Below are positions 43,349 to 55,141 of a stretch of 64,000 nucleotides of DNA, one piece after another. The translations under genes were made by a program, and so were the position numbers. This DNA comes from Blumeriella jaapii (taxonomy: Eukaryota > Ascomycota > Leotiomycetes > Helotiales > Drepanopezizaceae). Every line of letters begins with the position of its first letter. Position 1 is the stretch's first letter. The stretch lies in assembly GCA_009599575.1 (NCBI GenBank), contig VWND01000002.1, positions 62,001 to 126,000 of the forward strand, read 5' to 3'. Under the pieces are notes generated by a model. The model did not search any database. It was not told where the DNA came from and saw nothing but the letters and a program-made list of their open reading frames with translations.

Positions 43349-44483
43349 ATGGCCACCATGCAGGACCGTCACGCGGCCCAACAATCCGTGTACCCTCGCA
43401 GCCACGTCGGTTTCGACAGCATCACATCGCAGATCGAGCGCAAGCTGCTGAAGCGCGGTTTTCAGTTCAATGTCATCTGTGTCGGTATGTGCTCGCTCCG
43501 TCTACCATGCCGGGCCATTCTGACGGCGGGCGGCAGGGCAAACGGGTCTCGGAAAGTCGACACTGATCAACACCATCTTTGCCTCCCACTTGATTGACTC
43601 GAAAGGAAGACTGACGCCCGACGAGCCGGTGCGGTCGACGACCGAGATCCAGACCGTGTCGCACATCATCGAGGAGAACGGGGTCCGTCTGCGCCTGAAT
43701 ATCGTCGACACCCCCGGCTACGGCGACCAAGTCAACAACGACCGATGCTGGGACCCGATTGTCAAGTACATCAAGGACCAGCACTCCGCCTACCTCCGCA
43801 AGGAGCTCACGGCCCAGCGAGAGAGATACATCCAAGATACCCGCATCCACTGCTGCTTGTTCTTCATCCAACCCTCGGGCCACGCCTTGAAGCCCATTGA
43901 CATCGTCGTCCTGAAGAAGCTCTCGGATGTGGTCAACGTCGTCCCGGTCATTGCCAAGTCTGATTCCCTGACGCTCGAGGAGAGGAGCGCCTTCAAGGAG
44001 CGCATCAAGGAGGAGTTTGCGTTCCACAACCTCAAGATGTTCCCATACGAAAATGATGAGTTTGACGAGGAGGAGCGTGCTTTGAATGCCCAGATCAAGG
44101 TAGGCATGCCCATTGGAGGCTTGCAGTCAGGTGCTTACTTCGAACAGAGCATCATCCCCTTCGCCGTGGTTGGATCCGAGAAGTCGATCATCGTGGGAGG
44201 CAAGCAGGTCCGCGGCCGCCAGAACAGATGGGGCGTCATCAACGTCGAGGACGAGAACCACTGCGAGTTCGTGTACCTCCGAAACTTCCTCACCCGCACC
44301 CACCTCCAAGACCTGATCGAGACGACGTCGCAAATCCATTACGAGACCTTCCGCTCCAAGCAACTTCTCGCCCTCAAGGAGAACAGCTCCGCAGGGGGGC
44401 ATGGCGGCAGCCGACCCATTTCCCCCTCGGCCGACCGAGAGTTGAGCCGAAATTCGCAACGAATGACCATGAACGGCTACTGA
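43349..44483 (+). CDS. CDC10: Septin, CDC10 class
   Basis: Exons 43349-43484, 43537-44099 and 44148-44483 give 344 aa. Septins are GTP-binding filament proteins of the septum, hyphal tip and cell cortex. A basic segment ERKLLKRGF (30-38) that binds membrane lipid precedes G1 GQTGLGKS (46-53). G3 is DTPGYGD (103-109) and G4 AKSD (185-188). The septin unique element follows (KSIIVGGKQVRGRQNRWG.., VINVEDENHCEFVYLRNFL). There is no C-terminal coiled coil and the tail is short (RPISPSADRELSRNSQRMTM), which fits the Cdc10/AspD class rather than Cdc3, Cdc11 or Cdc12. Intron 1 is 52 nt. Intron 2 (44100-44147) is 48 nt, divisible by three and free of stops, so a retained form would add 16 residues. 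Confidence 0.92.
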
Positions 44484-45082
44484 GAGGTTAAGTGAGGGCT
44501 TGGACTTGGATGCCGGATGGGAGCAAGTGTTGCGATAGGGACGGAGTGATTGCGGCAAAGCGACGAAGGTTCTTCTTCTTTGGGGTGGGCAGCACTACCC
44601 CCAGCAGGGCAAGGAAGAGCGGTCAATTGGTTGCCGATTGGAGGTGGGCTGGCTGGCCTTTACTACTTCTTTGTCTCTGCCGACGTTTCCCAAATCTCTC
44701 CTTTGCTTAATTATCCTATTCCCAACCTCGGGGAATCTTTCTTTTCTTCGTCGGTCGGTCCTAGTAAGGTCAGTTAGTTGCCGGGCTCCCGGTTGCAAGT
44801 GTGGATGAGGGAGAGAGGGGATGCTATCAGTAGAGTTAGAGAAGAGCTGTACTGCGATAGGGTGTTGTTGGAATTGTTAAATCATCTACTGTATTTCGTT
44901 TCCTGCTCTACGTGCGATCAGAAACGCCGTCCCGGGGTAAATGCGCGCCTCTCCCTCTCCCTCTCCCACCCATCCACGCCCATGTGGTGCCCCTCGCGAC
45001 CAAACCAACGAGCGCATCTGTGGACTCCAACCATCTCTCTCCCTCTTCCTCGTCCAGGCTGCCGCGACTCGACTCGGCCACG
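44484..45082. other. Convergent intergenic region between septin and GUK1
   Basis: The two genes are transcribed towards each other here. No supported gene; both 3' UTRs must lie within it. CTCTCCCTCTCC pyrimidine runs occur near 44,950. Confidence 0.5.
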
Positions 45083-46052
45083 TCAATCCTGCACGCTCAC
45101 GCCCGCTTGAGCCCCATCCTTCGCGTCCTGGTCCTGCGTCTGCGTCGCGTCCTTGCCAAACACGAACTCCTCGAGCTCGGCATAGGCGCGCTCGAGGTCG
45201 TCGTTGACGATGACGCGGTCGTGCACGCCGGGCGTCTGGGCATACTCGAGCTCGTGGTGGGCCTGCGCGAGGCGCTTCTGGACCGACTCCTCGGACTCGG
45301 TGCCGCGGTTGCGCAGGCGGGCCTCGAGCGCGGCGAAGGACGGCGGCGCGATGAAGACGTAGCGCGCGGCGATGGGGGAGGTCTTGATCTGCTTGACGCC
45401 CTGTGTTGGGGAGAGGGGGAGGGCAAACGTTAGCTGGGGGTTTGCGTGGATCTTGGTAGGTTGGGTAGCTTGCTCTCCTCCTCTTCTTCCTCCTCGTGAT
45501 GATGTGATGGAACGAGACCAACCCGAAAATCCTAGAGCCGACCCGAGCAGCGCGCGAGACCACAGGAAACCGCACGCCGCGAGGCCGACCGATGGCCGAC
45601 CCAGGAAGCGAGAGAGAGACAAGAAGAGGAGCGAAGACCAACCTCCATCTCGATATCCAGCACGACGATCTTGCCCTCCCGGCCGACCTCCTCAATCATC
45701 TTCCTGCTCGTGCCGTAGCGGTTCCCGCCGAACTGGGCGTGCTCCACGAAGCCGCCCTGCGCGATCATGCGCTCGAACTCCTCCATGGTCGTGTAGTAGT
45801 AGTCGACGTCGCGGGTCTCGCCAGGGCGCGGTGCGCGCGTCGTGTGCGAGATGGAGGTGCGGAAGACGGACGGGTGGTGCTCGAGGAGCTTCTTGTAGAG
45901 CGTGCCTTTGCCGACGCCGGAGGGCCCGCTGATGACAATCGGGCGCGTGTCGGGGAGGACTGTGGTGGAGGGGGAGAGAGAAGTCAGTTGGGAAGGGTTA
46001 GAGAGGAGGAGGGGTAAGAGGAGGGGAATAAAGAGCATTTACCTGGAGCCAT
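45083..46052 (-). CDS. GUK1: Guanylate kinase
   Basis: Exons 46052-46043, 45959-45643 and 45400-45083 give 214 aa. It phosphorylates GMP (and dGMP) to the diphosphate in the cytosol. P-loop GPSGVGKGT (15-23) is followed by FRTSISHTTRAPRPGETRDVDYYY, the GMP-binding region, and FVEHAQFGGNRYGTSR. LDIEME at the end of exon 2 joins GVKQIKTSPIAARYVFIAPPS in exon 3, exactly as in the family. The last ~15 residues (about 200-214, after FGKDATQ) extend beyond the usual ~187-200-aa length and are Asp/Gln-rich. Exon 1 is only 10 nt (MAP). The introns are 83 nt and 242 nt; the second is the longest in the island. Confidence 0.9.
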
Positions 46053-46592
46053 GGCGCGTTTTCGGTTGGTGATGCTGTGTTGTCTGGTAAGAGAGAGTAT
46101 GCGGAAGGGTGGTATGGGTTTGGGAAGTTGTGGGAGTCGGGAGAGGAGCATGAGGGTTGAGAGCTGTACGCGAGTAGCAGCAGGTGGAGGGGTACTTGGT
46201 AGTGAAGTGTGAGCTGTCGGCGCAATTTGGTCGGCATGGAGGGGTCGGCATGCAGCCTTGTGGAGTGTTACAGTTTTTCACAGACCCAGGCCATACATTG
46301 GAAAACATCAAAGCGCAAGAGGGGAGGGAGCAAGAAGCTGAACTTGTTTGCATTTCACCATCATACGTGGAACCAATTTTACAAAACATCATGGACCTGC
46401 AGTTGCCTGCCTGCCTGGACTTACTTCCCCTTCAAGGCCCTTGTACGGACTTACGGTGCCAACAACTCGAAAAAAAATCTTAACAACCACCCTCCCCAAA
46501 ACGCTGCACAAGGAGTGGGTATTTGGGTAAAGAACTCCAAAACGCCGCGACAATTCTTCCCCAAGTACACATCGCACACCCTCCACCGGCGT
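46053..46592. other. Intergenic, promoter of GUK1 and 3' flank of the four-TM gene
   Basis: No supported gene. Several short frames are random. Tandem orientation: both neighbours lie on the minus strand. Confidence 0.5.
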
Positions 46593-47589
46593 CTAAATGA
46601 ACTTGGTGAACCGAGTCATGTTGCTAATTTCGCTGTATCGGGATGAAGCCGGAGGGGGCGGGGGGCGGAGAGCGCCTTGGTGATACGGGTGAAGCGCGGT
46701 CGGAGGACGCTGGACATGGGGCAAGATAGGAGACGCTCGCGGCGATTCCTTCCATTTGGCGTACTGGTCGGCGTCGGGGGTGGCTGGCCTCGAGATCTCC
46801 AATTTGGAGTTGCGGATGGGGAGACGGAATGAGAAGCGCGACTTCTGGCGTTCGGCGGGGGCATTGTAGCTGGGGAGGCTGTGGGAGGTAGAGACGCTGC
46901 GATGGATAGAGCCACCGGAGAGAGCAAAGCTCTTGGTGTCAGCGTCCTTGGGGACGGAGGCGCCGTCGCTGCGAACTTGCCGGCCCGTGATGCCAAGTTT
47001 GGAGTCGCAGAAGACGTAGGTCTGATGTTTGGTTAGCCTGGATCTGCAATGGGGGAACAAAGAGAGGCTGGGTGCGTACGGCAACGATGTTGAAGAAGCC
47101 CATGAGAGTTGTGAGGACGCCGGATGAGATGACGAGTCTCCACACCGGCAGACCCAGGTTCTCGACGCTGGTAGCATCCTTATTGAGATTGCCCAAGATA
47201 TTGCAGCCCAGGACCATCATGGTCATGCCGAGGAAGACGAAGCCAGACTCAGGACTGAGCATGGGCCAGTGCTTTGCGAAGTAGGCACGGAAGAGGCTGA
47301 CCTCGGATACGACGAGGAAGAGACCAACGCTGCTGGTGATGAAGTGGGAGACGGCATCGAAAAAGAAGAACTGTAGCTGCTTGTTAGCCGGGCATCTGGC
47401 AATGGGGACGAAGCCGGCGCCTACGCTCGAGGTCTTGACAATCAAGACTAGCATGATCCAACTTGCGACGACAACGAGAAGGAGTGAGATGATGTTCAAG
47501 ACGCGGATGGCATTCAAGGTGAGGTAACCAGCGCGAGTGTACTTGGATTCGGAGAACATGGCGAAGGCGTCTAGCGGTATGATGGCCAC
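46593..47589 (-). CDS. Predicted four-TM fungal membrane protein
   Basis: Exons 47589-47080 and 47021-46593 give 312 aa. The 58-nt intron (GTACGC...CAG) joins FFNIVA to TYVFCDSKLGI in phase. Four hydrophobic stretches are visible in exon 1: VLNIISLLLVVVASWIMLVL, FFDAVSHFITSSVGLFLVV, GFVFLGMTMMVLGCNIL and LVISSGVLTTLMGFFNIVA. Exon 2 is a long polar tail rich in Ser, Pro and Arg (phosphorylation-type sequence). The architecture fits fungal proteins of unknown function with a tetraspan domain and a disordered tail; I do not know a function. An alternative start is Met11 (47559). Confidence 0.8.
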
Positions 47590-47777
47590 GGTGGTGAGAT
47601 CGAAAAATTTGAAGTGATATTTATCGACTGCCTGCAGAAGAAGTGTGTGTGACGGTGTGTATCGAACGATCGAAGGGTTGGGAAAGATTCGACGGAAAGA
47701 AAGAAACTGCAGAAATGAGAAGTACTTATGTATGAAATGGATAGAGCTAAAAAGGCGACATAGCTATTGTCGTCTAA

Positions 47778-47872
47778 GGACAATGAGAAGCCAAAAGTTC
47801 GGTGTCGCGGGACAATGAGAAGGAAAAGTTCGAGGTTGAGGGACAATAGGAACGAACAAGGGCGAGGAGGCG
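47778..47872 (-). promoter_or_regulatory. Triple GGACAATGAGAAG repeat upstream of the four-TM gene
   Basis: GGACAAT(G/A)(A/G)G starts at 47778, 47810 and 47841, spaced 32 and 31 bp. The first two are followed by AAAAGTTCG and all share flanking GA-rich bases. It sits about 190-280 bp before the ATG at 47589. The regular spacing, near three helical turns, suggests a transcription-factor array or a recent tandem duplication. Confidence 0.4.
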
Positions 47873-48576
47873 AGTGTTTATAAGTAGATGAGAACCACAA
47901 CGGGAGGGCGGCAAGCAGGTCGCGTCTTTGAGGCCTTTGAGGCCAACAAACCCAGGCAAGATTGAATGAATGACTTCTTTCATCTCACAAACTCGGAAGC
48001 GCACTGGACAAAGCAGAAAGGGTGGCCCTGTTTGAGATGCATCCTATGCAGCAACGCAGCGCTTCGAAAGCATCCCCCGCTGCCACCGCTGCAGCAGGCG
48101 GTTCTGGGACAGGGACCGGTGGACGACAGCGCGTATCGCAGGCTGCATCTGCTCTTCCGACTTCTGTACGAATAGCGGCTGCTGTTGACCGGCGTGCGCA
48201 TCGCGAAGAGCGTTTCGACGGGCTGAAGATCGCATATACTTCGTTGGATGAGAAGCGCTGAAAGGAGCGGGTTTCAAAGGTCGTTGGCATAGCACGCGTC
48301 GTCGGGTTCGGACTTTTTGGCGAGCGAGACGTGTGGTCTGCAGCTCACAGCATCACAACATGCCGCGAGTCCTTCCGGGGATTCCGGTGATTCGGACGGA
48401 AGTTGACGGAGTGGATGAGTTGAGACTCGTGAGTTGTGATTCATGAAATTCAACGTCGAGTGTCTATCGGTCTGAATAACACGTGACACGGGCCGCTGGC
48501 TTCCGGGTATGTCTTGGCATCGGCCAGTGAGCTTAGACATACGTAAAAATTATATTCACGCCGCTTGGTAAATTTC

Positions 48577-48584
48577 TATAAATA
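48577..48584 (+). promoter_or_regulatory. TATA box candidate of the SERF gene
   Basis: TATAAATA lies 176 bp before the ATG at 48760, on the correct strand. It is a good match to the TATA consensus; distance and context are plausible but untested. Confidence 0.4.
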
Positions 48585-48759
48585 CCCAGTTTATTGTAAT
48601 TATATAGATACACACTTGCAGTACACACCTGAATCGCCTCCTTCCAGCCAGCCAGCATCCTTCGTCCACCGCACTTCAACAGCCACGCAGGCACGGGAGC
48701 CTTCTCACCCCATCTCCGAAGCATCGTGGACACGCAACGCCGCTGCTGAAAACCCAAAC

Positions 48760-49121
48760 ATGGCCCGAGGAAACCAGAGAGATAAGGCCCGTGAGGCCAA
48801 CCAGAAGAAGATGGCCGAGATGGTAACGCTACCCACTCACTCCTTTGGAGGCTCGATGTTGCAGGATAGGAGGTAGGATTCCCTTGCTGACTGCTGCTCT
48901 TGCTCTCTGCAGAAGAAGGGAAACACCATGTCTGGATCTGCGATGGCGGCCGAAAAGGAGAAGGTCGCGGCCAAGATGAGGGAGAAGCAAGCCGCCGGTA
49001 AGTCTACTGAGGGGGATGAGGGGAGGCTTGTGGGGATGTCTCAGTGAGATCTCTTCTAACACCCGTTGCAGCGGATGCGAAGAAGGCAGCCCAGGCTGCC
49101 GCTGGCGCAGCAAAGAAATAA
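48760..49121 (+). CDS. SERF-like (4F5 family) small basic protein
   Basis: Exons 48760-48822, 48913-48997 and 49072-49121 give 65 aa. The N-terminus MARGNQRDKAREANQKKMAE is the 4F5/SERF signature (M-x-R-G-N-Q-R-x-x-x-R-x-x-x-x-K-K). The rest is Lys/Ala-rich and helical (KKGNTMSGSAMAAEKEKVAA, then an Ala-rich end). SERF proteins are small, charged and disordered, and modulate protein aggregation; the fungal role is poorly known. The introns are 90 nt and 74 nt, both with GT...TGCAG, and the phases match. Confidence 0.85.
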
Positions 49122-50280
49122 AAAGAGAGCGAGCGAGCAAACGAACCGCGTTACGACCGACCCGATGCGCCCATGATACGGCGACGACGACGACGACGAC
49201 TACGGGATTAGAACTAGAGCATGGATGGGATACTGTGGGCGCGAGAGGTTTAGAAATGCGTGGCTTTAGCAATCGAATTCGAACTGTACTACTTGCCTAC
49301 CTTGAGAACAGAAGTGGCCCGCAGAAGATGTGAACCGTTGTCTCTTTCTCTTGTGCTACCAGAACTTCCATACACATACATGTGTGCCTCCATGGTCAGT
49401 CAGATGGTTATCTTGCCCAACCTATACGACTCTTGCTCGTTCGCTTTGTTCCCCTGACACTGCTCCCTCTCTGTCATCGTTGATCGCCAACATACCTACT
49501 GCTTCCCAACTGCTCTACCGAGTAGACACATAAGTACCTGCCCAGGTATTTGCCTACCTGATATTTTTATTTAAGCTCTCTTGTCTAAACCTTGCCGAAT
49601 CGCAGTTGCAGCAGTGAGAGAGGACATGGCTGCAGATCTACAAGTATATGCCTGCAACAATGTTCAGTAACGTCTCGGCTATGTCTACCTATTTTTATCC
49701 ATGTTTAGGTACCTATAGGTACAATTGCTTATAATTACCCATATTTACCGACATTTGCCTATGTATACCTACTGTACCCTTACAGTACTGGCAACGACTT
49801 GTTTTTACTTATCTTTACCTAGAACTACTTCTATTTACATGTATAACAATTCTTTCCGTGATTTACAGACCATCGGTTACCAATGTTGACTTCTGTACTG
49901 GCCATAATGATCCTGTATACTTGCACGAAAAGGTTTCAACTCGAGTTGATCTACACTTCAATGTGTACAAATTCACATCGCACATATATTTACATGTGAG
50001 GATTCCTATCAAAAAGTGGCCTCGGGTTGTCGGAAACACCCCAACGGTCCGTCTCGTCTTGTCTTAAAGTATCATTCATCGCCCGCCGCCTTCAATCACA
50101 GTTGAAGCTTGGAAGTTCCTTCTCGAAGGGTGTTTAATTCGTTTTAAAAACTAAGTCTACAGGGAACGAAAGAATATGCTATGGCCTGGATGGTCTGTGC
50201 TCCATAATAGCCTTAGGCCACTAGGCTATCATAAGCTTTATCCTACCAAGCTTTCGACTTCGAAAGTACAATAAAAAAGG
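49122..50280. other. Right edge of the gene island, no gene seen
   Basis: 3' flank of SERF. From about 49,540 to 49,860 the sequence is full of TACCTA/TAGGTA and TTTACC-type short repeats (CATGTTTAGGTACCTATAGG). No ORF has a motif. Normal composition ends near 50,280, where AT-rich RIP-like DNA begins. Confidence 0.5.
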
Positions 50281-50611
50281 CTATAATACATACAACGCTT
50301 TGAAGCAATTTTTTTTTTTTTTGCTTTTTTCTAATATATATTAATATTTCGTTTAAAAAAAAATACTTTTTAATATTTTATATAAATTCTTAATTTTTAA
50401 ACGCATATTCTGGTGTCGTCCCGAAACAATTCTTTTAAAAAAAAGTAATAATTTTCAAATTGCATTTGCACGCTTCAAACTTTTAGTATTATATTAATTT
50501 CCCTTTGGCGTTGTAGAAACTTTTTTCTTAATTCCAAAAGCAGTAAATATTATAATCTTTCTGCTTTCAGATTCTGATATATTAGTAAACGTTTTTTTTT
50601 TCAGTAATTAA
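50281..50611. other. AT-rich transition before E3
   Basis: RIP-like sequence with no ORF. It includes the left target duplication of E3 (ATTAA, 50607-50611). Confidence 0.5.
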
Positions 50612-50906
50612 TGTGACGATCTAATCAGTCGAAAGGCTGGGAGATCAGTCAACTGGTCGCCGAGTTCATATGATATAAGAAACGAGCCTTTGATTCTGTA
50701 ATAAAGATATTCATTTAGAATTAACAACTGCAAAAGACAGAGATTGCTAAAGGGAAAGAGCCTTATATATATAATAGTTTTTACAATTGATAGAAGACCC
50801 ACCAGGAGACCAGGGAGCTTACAACTATACGCAGTTGCTGGGAAGCTTGCAGTTATACGTAGTTGCTGGAGTGATACGCGAGGTGGCAAAAGAATGAATC
50901 GTCACA
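50612..50906 (-). repeat. E3 3' LTR (left end)
   Basis: 295 bp with intact termini TGTGACGA and TCGTCACA on the plus strand. It carries two 28-bp units, like E1. Confidence 0.9.
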
Positions 50907-51149
50907 CTACTTTTTCGTCCGAAAAAAGCGCGTCCTCGAACTTTTATTTATTGGTACGTTATTATTCAAATGATCGTACGAGTTTAAACCTTCGGAATAC
51001 GCTTTTAGCCAGTCTATAAGTTTTGCAAAAGGACCGGGAAGCTTTTTATGCGTCAAATAAAAATCGCGCATTTTCAAAGGAGCGTATATAAAATCAGACG
51101 CGGAATACCACGTGAAATTTTTATTTAAACTTATTTAAAAAGTTTTGTA

Positions 51150-51431
51150 TTAAAAGGTTTTTCGCTGTATTCGATAAGCGATTAATTTTTCGATTTCGTA
51201 TTTAAGCTTATTAATTATATTAATAAGTTTAAAAGCTGGATTAACCTGATTTAAAAGCGCGTTATTAGCTGTTTTACGTAATCGACTAGCGTGAAAAACT
51301 GGGTGTACGTTTATAATATTAGAAAGGTCTAGCTTAAAAGCGTTGTCGAAAATTTTGGTTATAATCTTAAAAAGGCCGTTTGTAAGGTTGTCGAGCTTGC
51401 GAAAGGGCCGGAAGGTCGGAAATAAACGCAT
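51150..51431 (-). pseudogene. E3 integrase C-terminal fragment
   Basis: 93 codons with NVHPVFHASRLRK, the same segment as E1 9601-9867 but less decayed (VFHASR instead of VFHANR). It ends toward the chromodomain-like tail near 50,910-51,150. Confidence 0.85.
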
Positions 51432-53266
51432 ATCGAGCTATACGTAATCGCTAACGTTAAAATCGATCGCGCGGCGAGATTTATTCGCATTTCTTTTTAT
51501 TTTGTCGTGAGCTTATTAAAAATGCGATTTGGCAAGGTTTTAAACGTCGTAATAGCGGCGAGCGTACGCACGAACTTCGTTTGCGTTTAGCTTGTGTAAA
51601 AGGTTAGAAGAAAGAAAAGTATCGAGCTTTCAGTTTCAATTGGTATAGAAAGTGTAATCGTATACAATTTCAAAAGTGAAAAGCTATTTAAACTTTCGTA
51701 AAAAAGAACTATTTGGGCGAAATCTATTATTAAGAAAAATTCGCTCCAATCGTTTTAATAAAAATTTACGAAGGGTCGAAAGCGTTTTTGCAGATATTAG
51801 TTATAAATTTCGGTTTAACCGTCGGTTTTAAAATGAGCGGCTATCGAAAGCTTTAGTTGCGTACCGAGTATTTTGTTTAATTCAAACCAAAAAGTAAATT
51901 AATATTAAAAATTACGATCGCTAATAATACTTTTTAGAAAGTTAAAATACTTATATACGTGGAATATATATAATTTGGCGAAGCTTCGAGCGTCGATATT
52001 TTTGTAGCAGAAAATCGAAATAGTTTGCTTAAAAAAGCGATTTATTATTACGAATACGTTATCGTAACCGTATTTATTTTTGTTAAAATTGCAAAAGTTT
52101 ATTATAACGTGCTTTTAAAAGTGGTCAGAAACAGAAAAAGGCTAAAAAAGGCCGGGGCGCTTATTTCTTAAAACAAAACTTTTTCGATAAGCGTAATAAT
52201 TGCGATAATATTGTTTTACGAAAGTTGTTATATTTCGCTAATAGTATTGGTCCGAAAGCAATTACGTAGTTTTGCGAACGCTGGGATAAACGGTAGAAAT
52301 CTGGTCGTGCATTTTTCGTACAAAGGCCAAACGAAAATGATCGACGTCTGATATTATTAGGCGATCGTAATATAACAGCAGATCGCGTTTAAATATATAC
52401 GAAGTATTATTAGCGTCGTTTTCTTTCGTAGCGTTTCGTACAGTTTCTTTTCGGAGGGCTATTAAACTGCTAGCTGTGCGATTAGCGTAAAGAATTTGAT
52501 TAACGATACGAAGTGCGGAAAAAAAATTAGCTATTTCAACGATAAAAACAGTTGTTTCGGAGGCCGTAGGAGATCGAAGTTTTTTAATTAAAAGGCGGTA
52601 ATCGATCTGATCGGCTCGAAAAAATATTTGCAGGCGCTGAATGCGTTTAAAAGAGTTTTAGCGGTCGAGTTCGCTCGTACGACGTGTTAATGCGTCAGCC
52701 AAAAAGTTGTGTTTATTTGATTTATACGTAATAAAAAAGTTGTAATCGGCGAGAAGCTCGGCCCAGCGTGCCTGTCGAGCGTTTAAAAGTTTAAAGGTTA
52801 TAAAATATTTTAAAACTTTGTGATTAGTGATTATTTTAATCTAATAAATTAAGCTAACTAGTTTAATACGAAAATTGCTTAGAGATTTTACGATTGCGAG
52901 CATTTTTTTATCGTATACGACGTAATTTAATTTTGCGAAAGCTATAGTTTTGCTAAAATAGGCGATTGGAAGCCAGTCGTCGCTATAGAATTACGAAAGC
53001 ATAAAAGCTATTACGCCGTCGGAAGCGTTAGTTTTTAATATACAGGAAAGGTTTTGCCTGTAATATTATAGAATTGGTGCAGTAATAAAAGCTAGTATAA
53101 AAAGGTCGAAACTTTTCTGACACTTAGAAATAAAATTAAAAAAAACGTTAGCTTTGGTCAAATGGACCAAAAGCTTTGCAATTATATCGTAGTTTCGAAT
53201 AAAACGTCGGTAGAAATTACAAAAACCAAAAAAGCTTTGTATACTTTTTATAATAGTAGAAGGCTT

Positions 53267-54598
53267 TTAATAAGCGATTACGGAAATTTTCTTTGGATTT
53301 ACTTTTAGACTTTTAATCGAAATAATAAAGCTTAAGTAACGAATCCGAATAACGTTGAATTTAGATTTTCGAATATCGGCTTGTAATTCAGCGTCAGCGA
53401 GCTTTTGAAGCATTTTGCGAACGTATATGGCGTGTTTTAAAAAGTCGGACGAATAAATAAAAATGTTATTTAAGTATGCAATGCAAAAATCGTTCAAATA
53501 ATCGAAAAAAACGTCGTTTATATAGCGTTAGTAAATTGCGGGTTTATTAATAAAATTAAAAAATAACATTTTGCATTTATAAGCGCCGTAATGCGTACGA
53601 AACGTCGTTAGTTTTTTACTGGCGGGGTTTATTCGAATTTTATAAAAAGCTTAACGAATATCGAGCTTCGTAAAAATTCGCGCTTCCGAAAAACGAACAA
53701 AAGTTTTATCGATAAAAGGGAAAGAATAGCGATTTTTACGAATAACGTTATTAAAAGTTCGATAATCGATATAAAAACGCAGTGAACCGTCGGGTTTTTT
53801 AGCGAAAAGCATTAAAGCAGCGAAAGGAGCGGTGAAAAGTTCGATAAAGCTTTTGTTAAAGTTATTTTACAAGTAGATCTTAACAATTTCGAGCTTTGAA
53901 ATCGATATTTTGTATAAAAAAATATATTTCAGCTTTTTTTTACTTATAATAAGCTCGATCTTATGGTCGTAGGGCCGGTAAAAGGCTAGCTCGTTGCTGG
54001 CGGCCTTAAAAAACACGTATTCGAGGTTTTTGTATTTCGGAGGGAAAGATTCGAGGAAAGGTTTATTCGAAGTTAGTTTTGTTAAGTTAGTTAAAAGGAT
54101 CGAAATCGATATTTTGTTAATTTTGAAACGTTCGAAAAAACTATAAGATTAGGTTTTAAAAAAAGTGTTATACGTAAGGTCGTTTAGTATTTTGTCGATT
54201 TCGTACAAGGAGGTTGAAAACATTTCAATTGCTTTTTTTCTGGAAATTAGCTTAAAAGCGTATATAATAATTTGGCAGATGGAAATTGGGTAAGCAGTAA
54301 GTTGAGGAATTCGTTTTCGAATTGGTTTGGAAGGTTTAGAAGGTGGCTTATTTAAATTATCGATTATATTAAGCTGAAAAGCTATCGCGGCGAGAGCTTT
54401 TTTTTGGTTTTTAATGTAATTGTTTTTCGTAAAACGAAAAAGCTGTTTTGACGAAAGGAAAAAAGAAAAAAGAAAAGAAAAAATAATAAAAAAAGAATCG
54501 TTAGCCTGGGAAGATAGTGTAATTTTTTGTATTATTCCACTAGCGTCGCTATCGAAATTAGCACCGCGAATAAAATTCGACTTTTTCGCGCTTCGCAC
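53267..54598 (-). pseudogene. E3 reverse transcriptase relic
   Basis: 53267-53497 carries CIAYLNNIFIYSSDFLKHA: the catalytic YLDD is YLNN, both Asp-to-Asn changes being G-to-A on the coding strand. 54149-54598 is the gag-RT linker and RT start. The KPDGSLRF-type segment lies near 53,790. Confidence 0.82.
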
Positions 54599-54778
54599 AG
54601 CGTCGTAAATCTGTCATAATTGGTTAAGGTTTCTGTTACGTTTTACAACGTCGTTTTAGTAGCGAAATTGAATTTTTCGGAAGTGCAAATAAAAAACTTT
54701 AATACAACGAGCGTAAAAAGCTGTAAAAGGGTAAGATTTCGGCTAATAAAGCTTGCGTTTATTACAGTTTAGTAGAAC

Positions 54779-55141
54779 TTAGTATTCGGCCAACCAAGCT
54801 TTTTTTAAAATTATACTATAATTTCCGAGGTTGGTAATTAAAAAAAAAATAAACGATTGTATTCGGTTGTTAATAATAAGGTTGAAAAGCGTAAAATATG
54901 TAATTAAATAGCTACGAGCTTTATTATATTTTTTTATAAAAAAAAAAGCCGGGAGAGGTTGAATCAAAAGTTTTAAAAAAAAAAAAAAAGATTTAATTAG
55001 CGCCGAATCGATTAACGCATAACCGTTCGCTTTAAAATCGGCGAGCGTTTTTATTTTATACGAAAAACTATTTTTAATAAATATAACGGGAATTATTAAT
55101 AAATCGCTACCAAAAAGCTTTCGAACGTTAAAATAACGCAT
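54779..55141 (-). pseudogene. E3 aspartic protease relic
   Basis: 120 codons including LADFKANGYALIDSALIKSF, the same DFKA variant of the D-S-G-A site as in E1. Since both copies share it, either the site was already altered in the source copy or RIP hit the same codons in both. Confidence 0.7.

Larger units (their letters stand above)
47590..48759. other. Divergent promoter region, about 1.2 kb
   Basis: It lies between the four-TM gene (minus) and the SERF gene (plus). Frames at 47,966-48,295 are open on both strands, but they overlap each other and none has a recognisable motif, so I do not call a gene. Confidence 0.45.

Noticed and set aside
45372..45932. 186-codon plus-strand Arg/Ser-rich ORF
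   Set aside because: It is the antisense shadow of the GUK1 exons and intron; composition follows the GC-rich codons of the real gene.
47966..48301. Overlapping open frames on both strands
   Set aside because: Several frames are open together, none has a motif, start context or splice support; not enough to call a gene.
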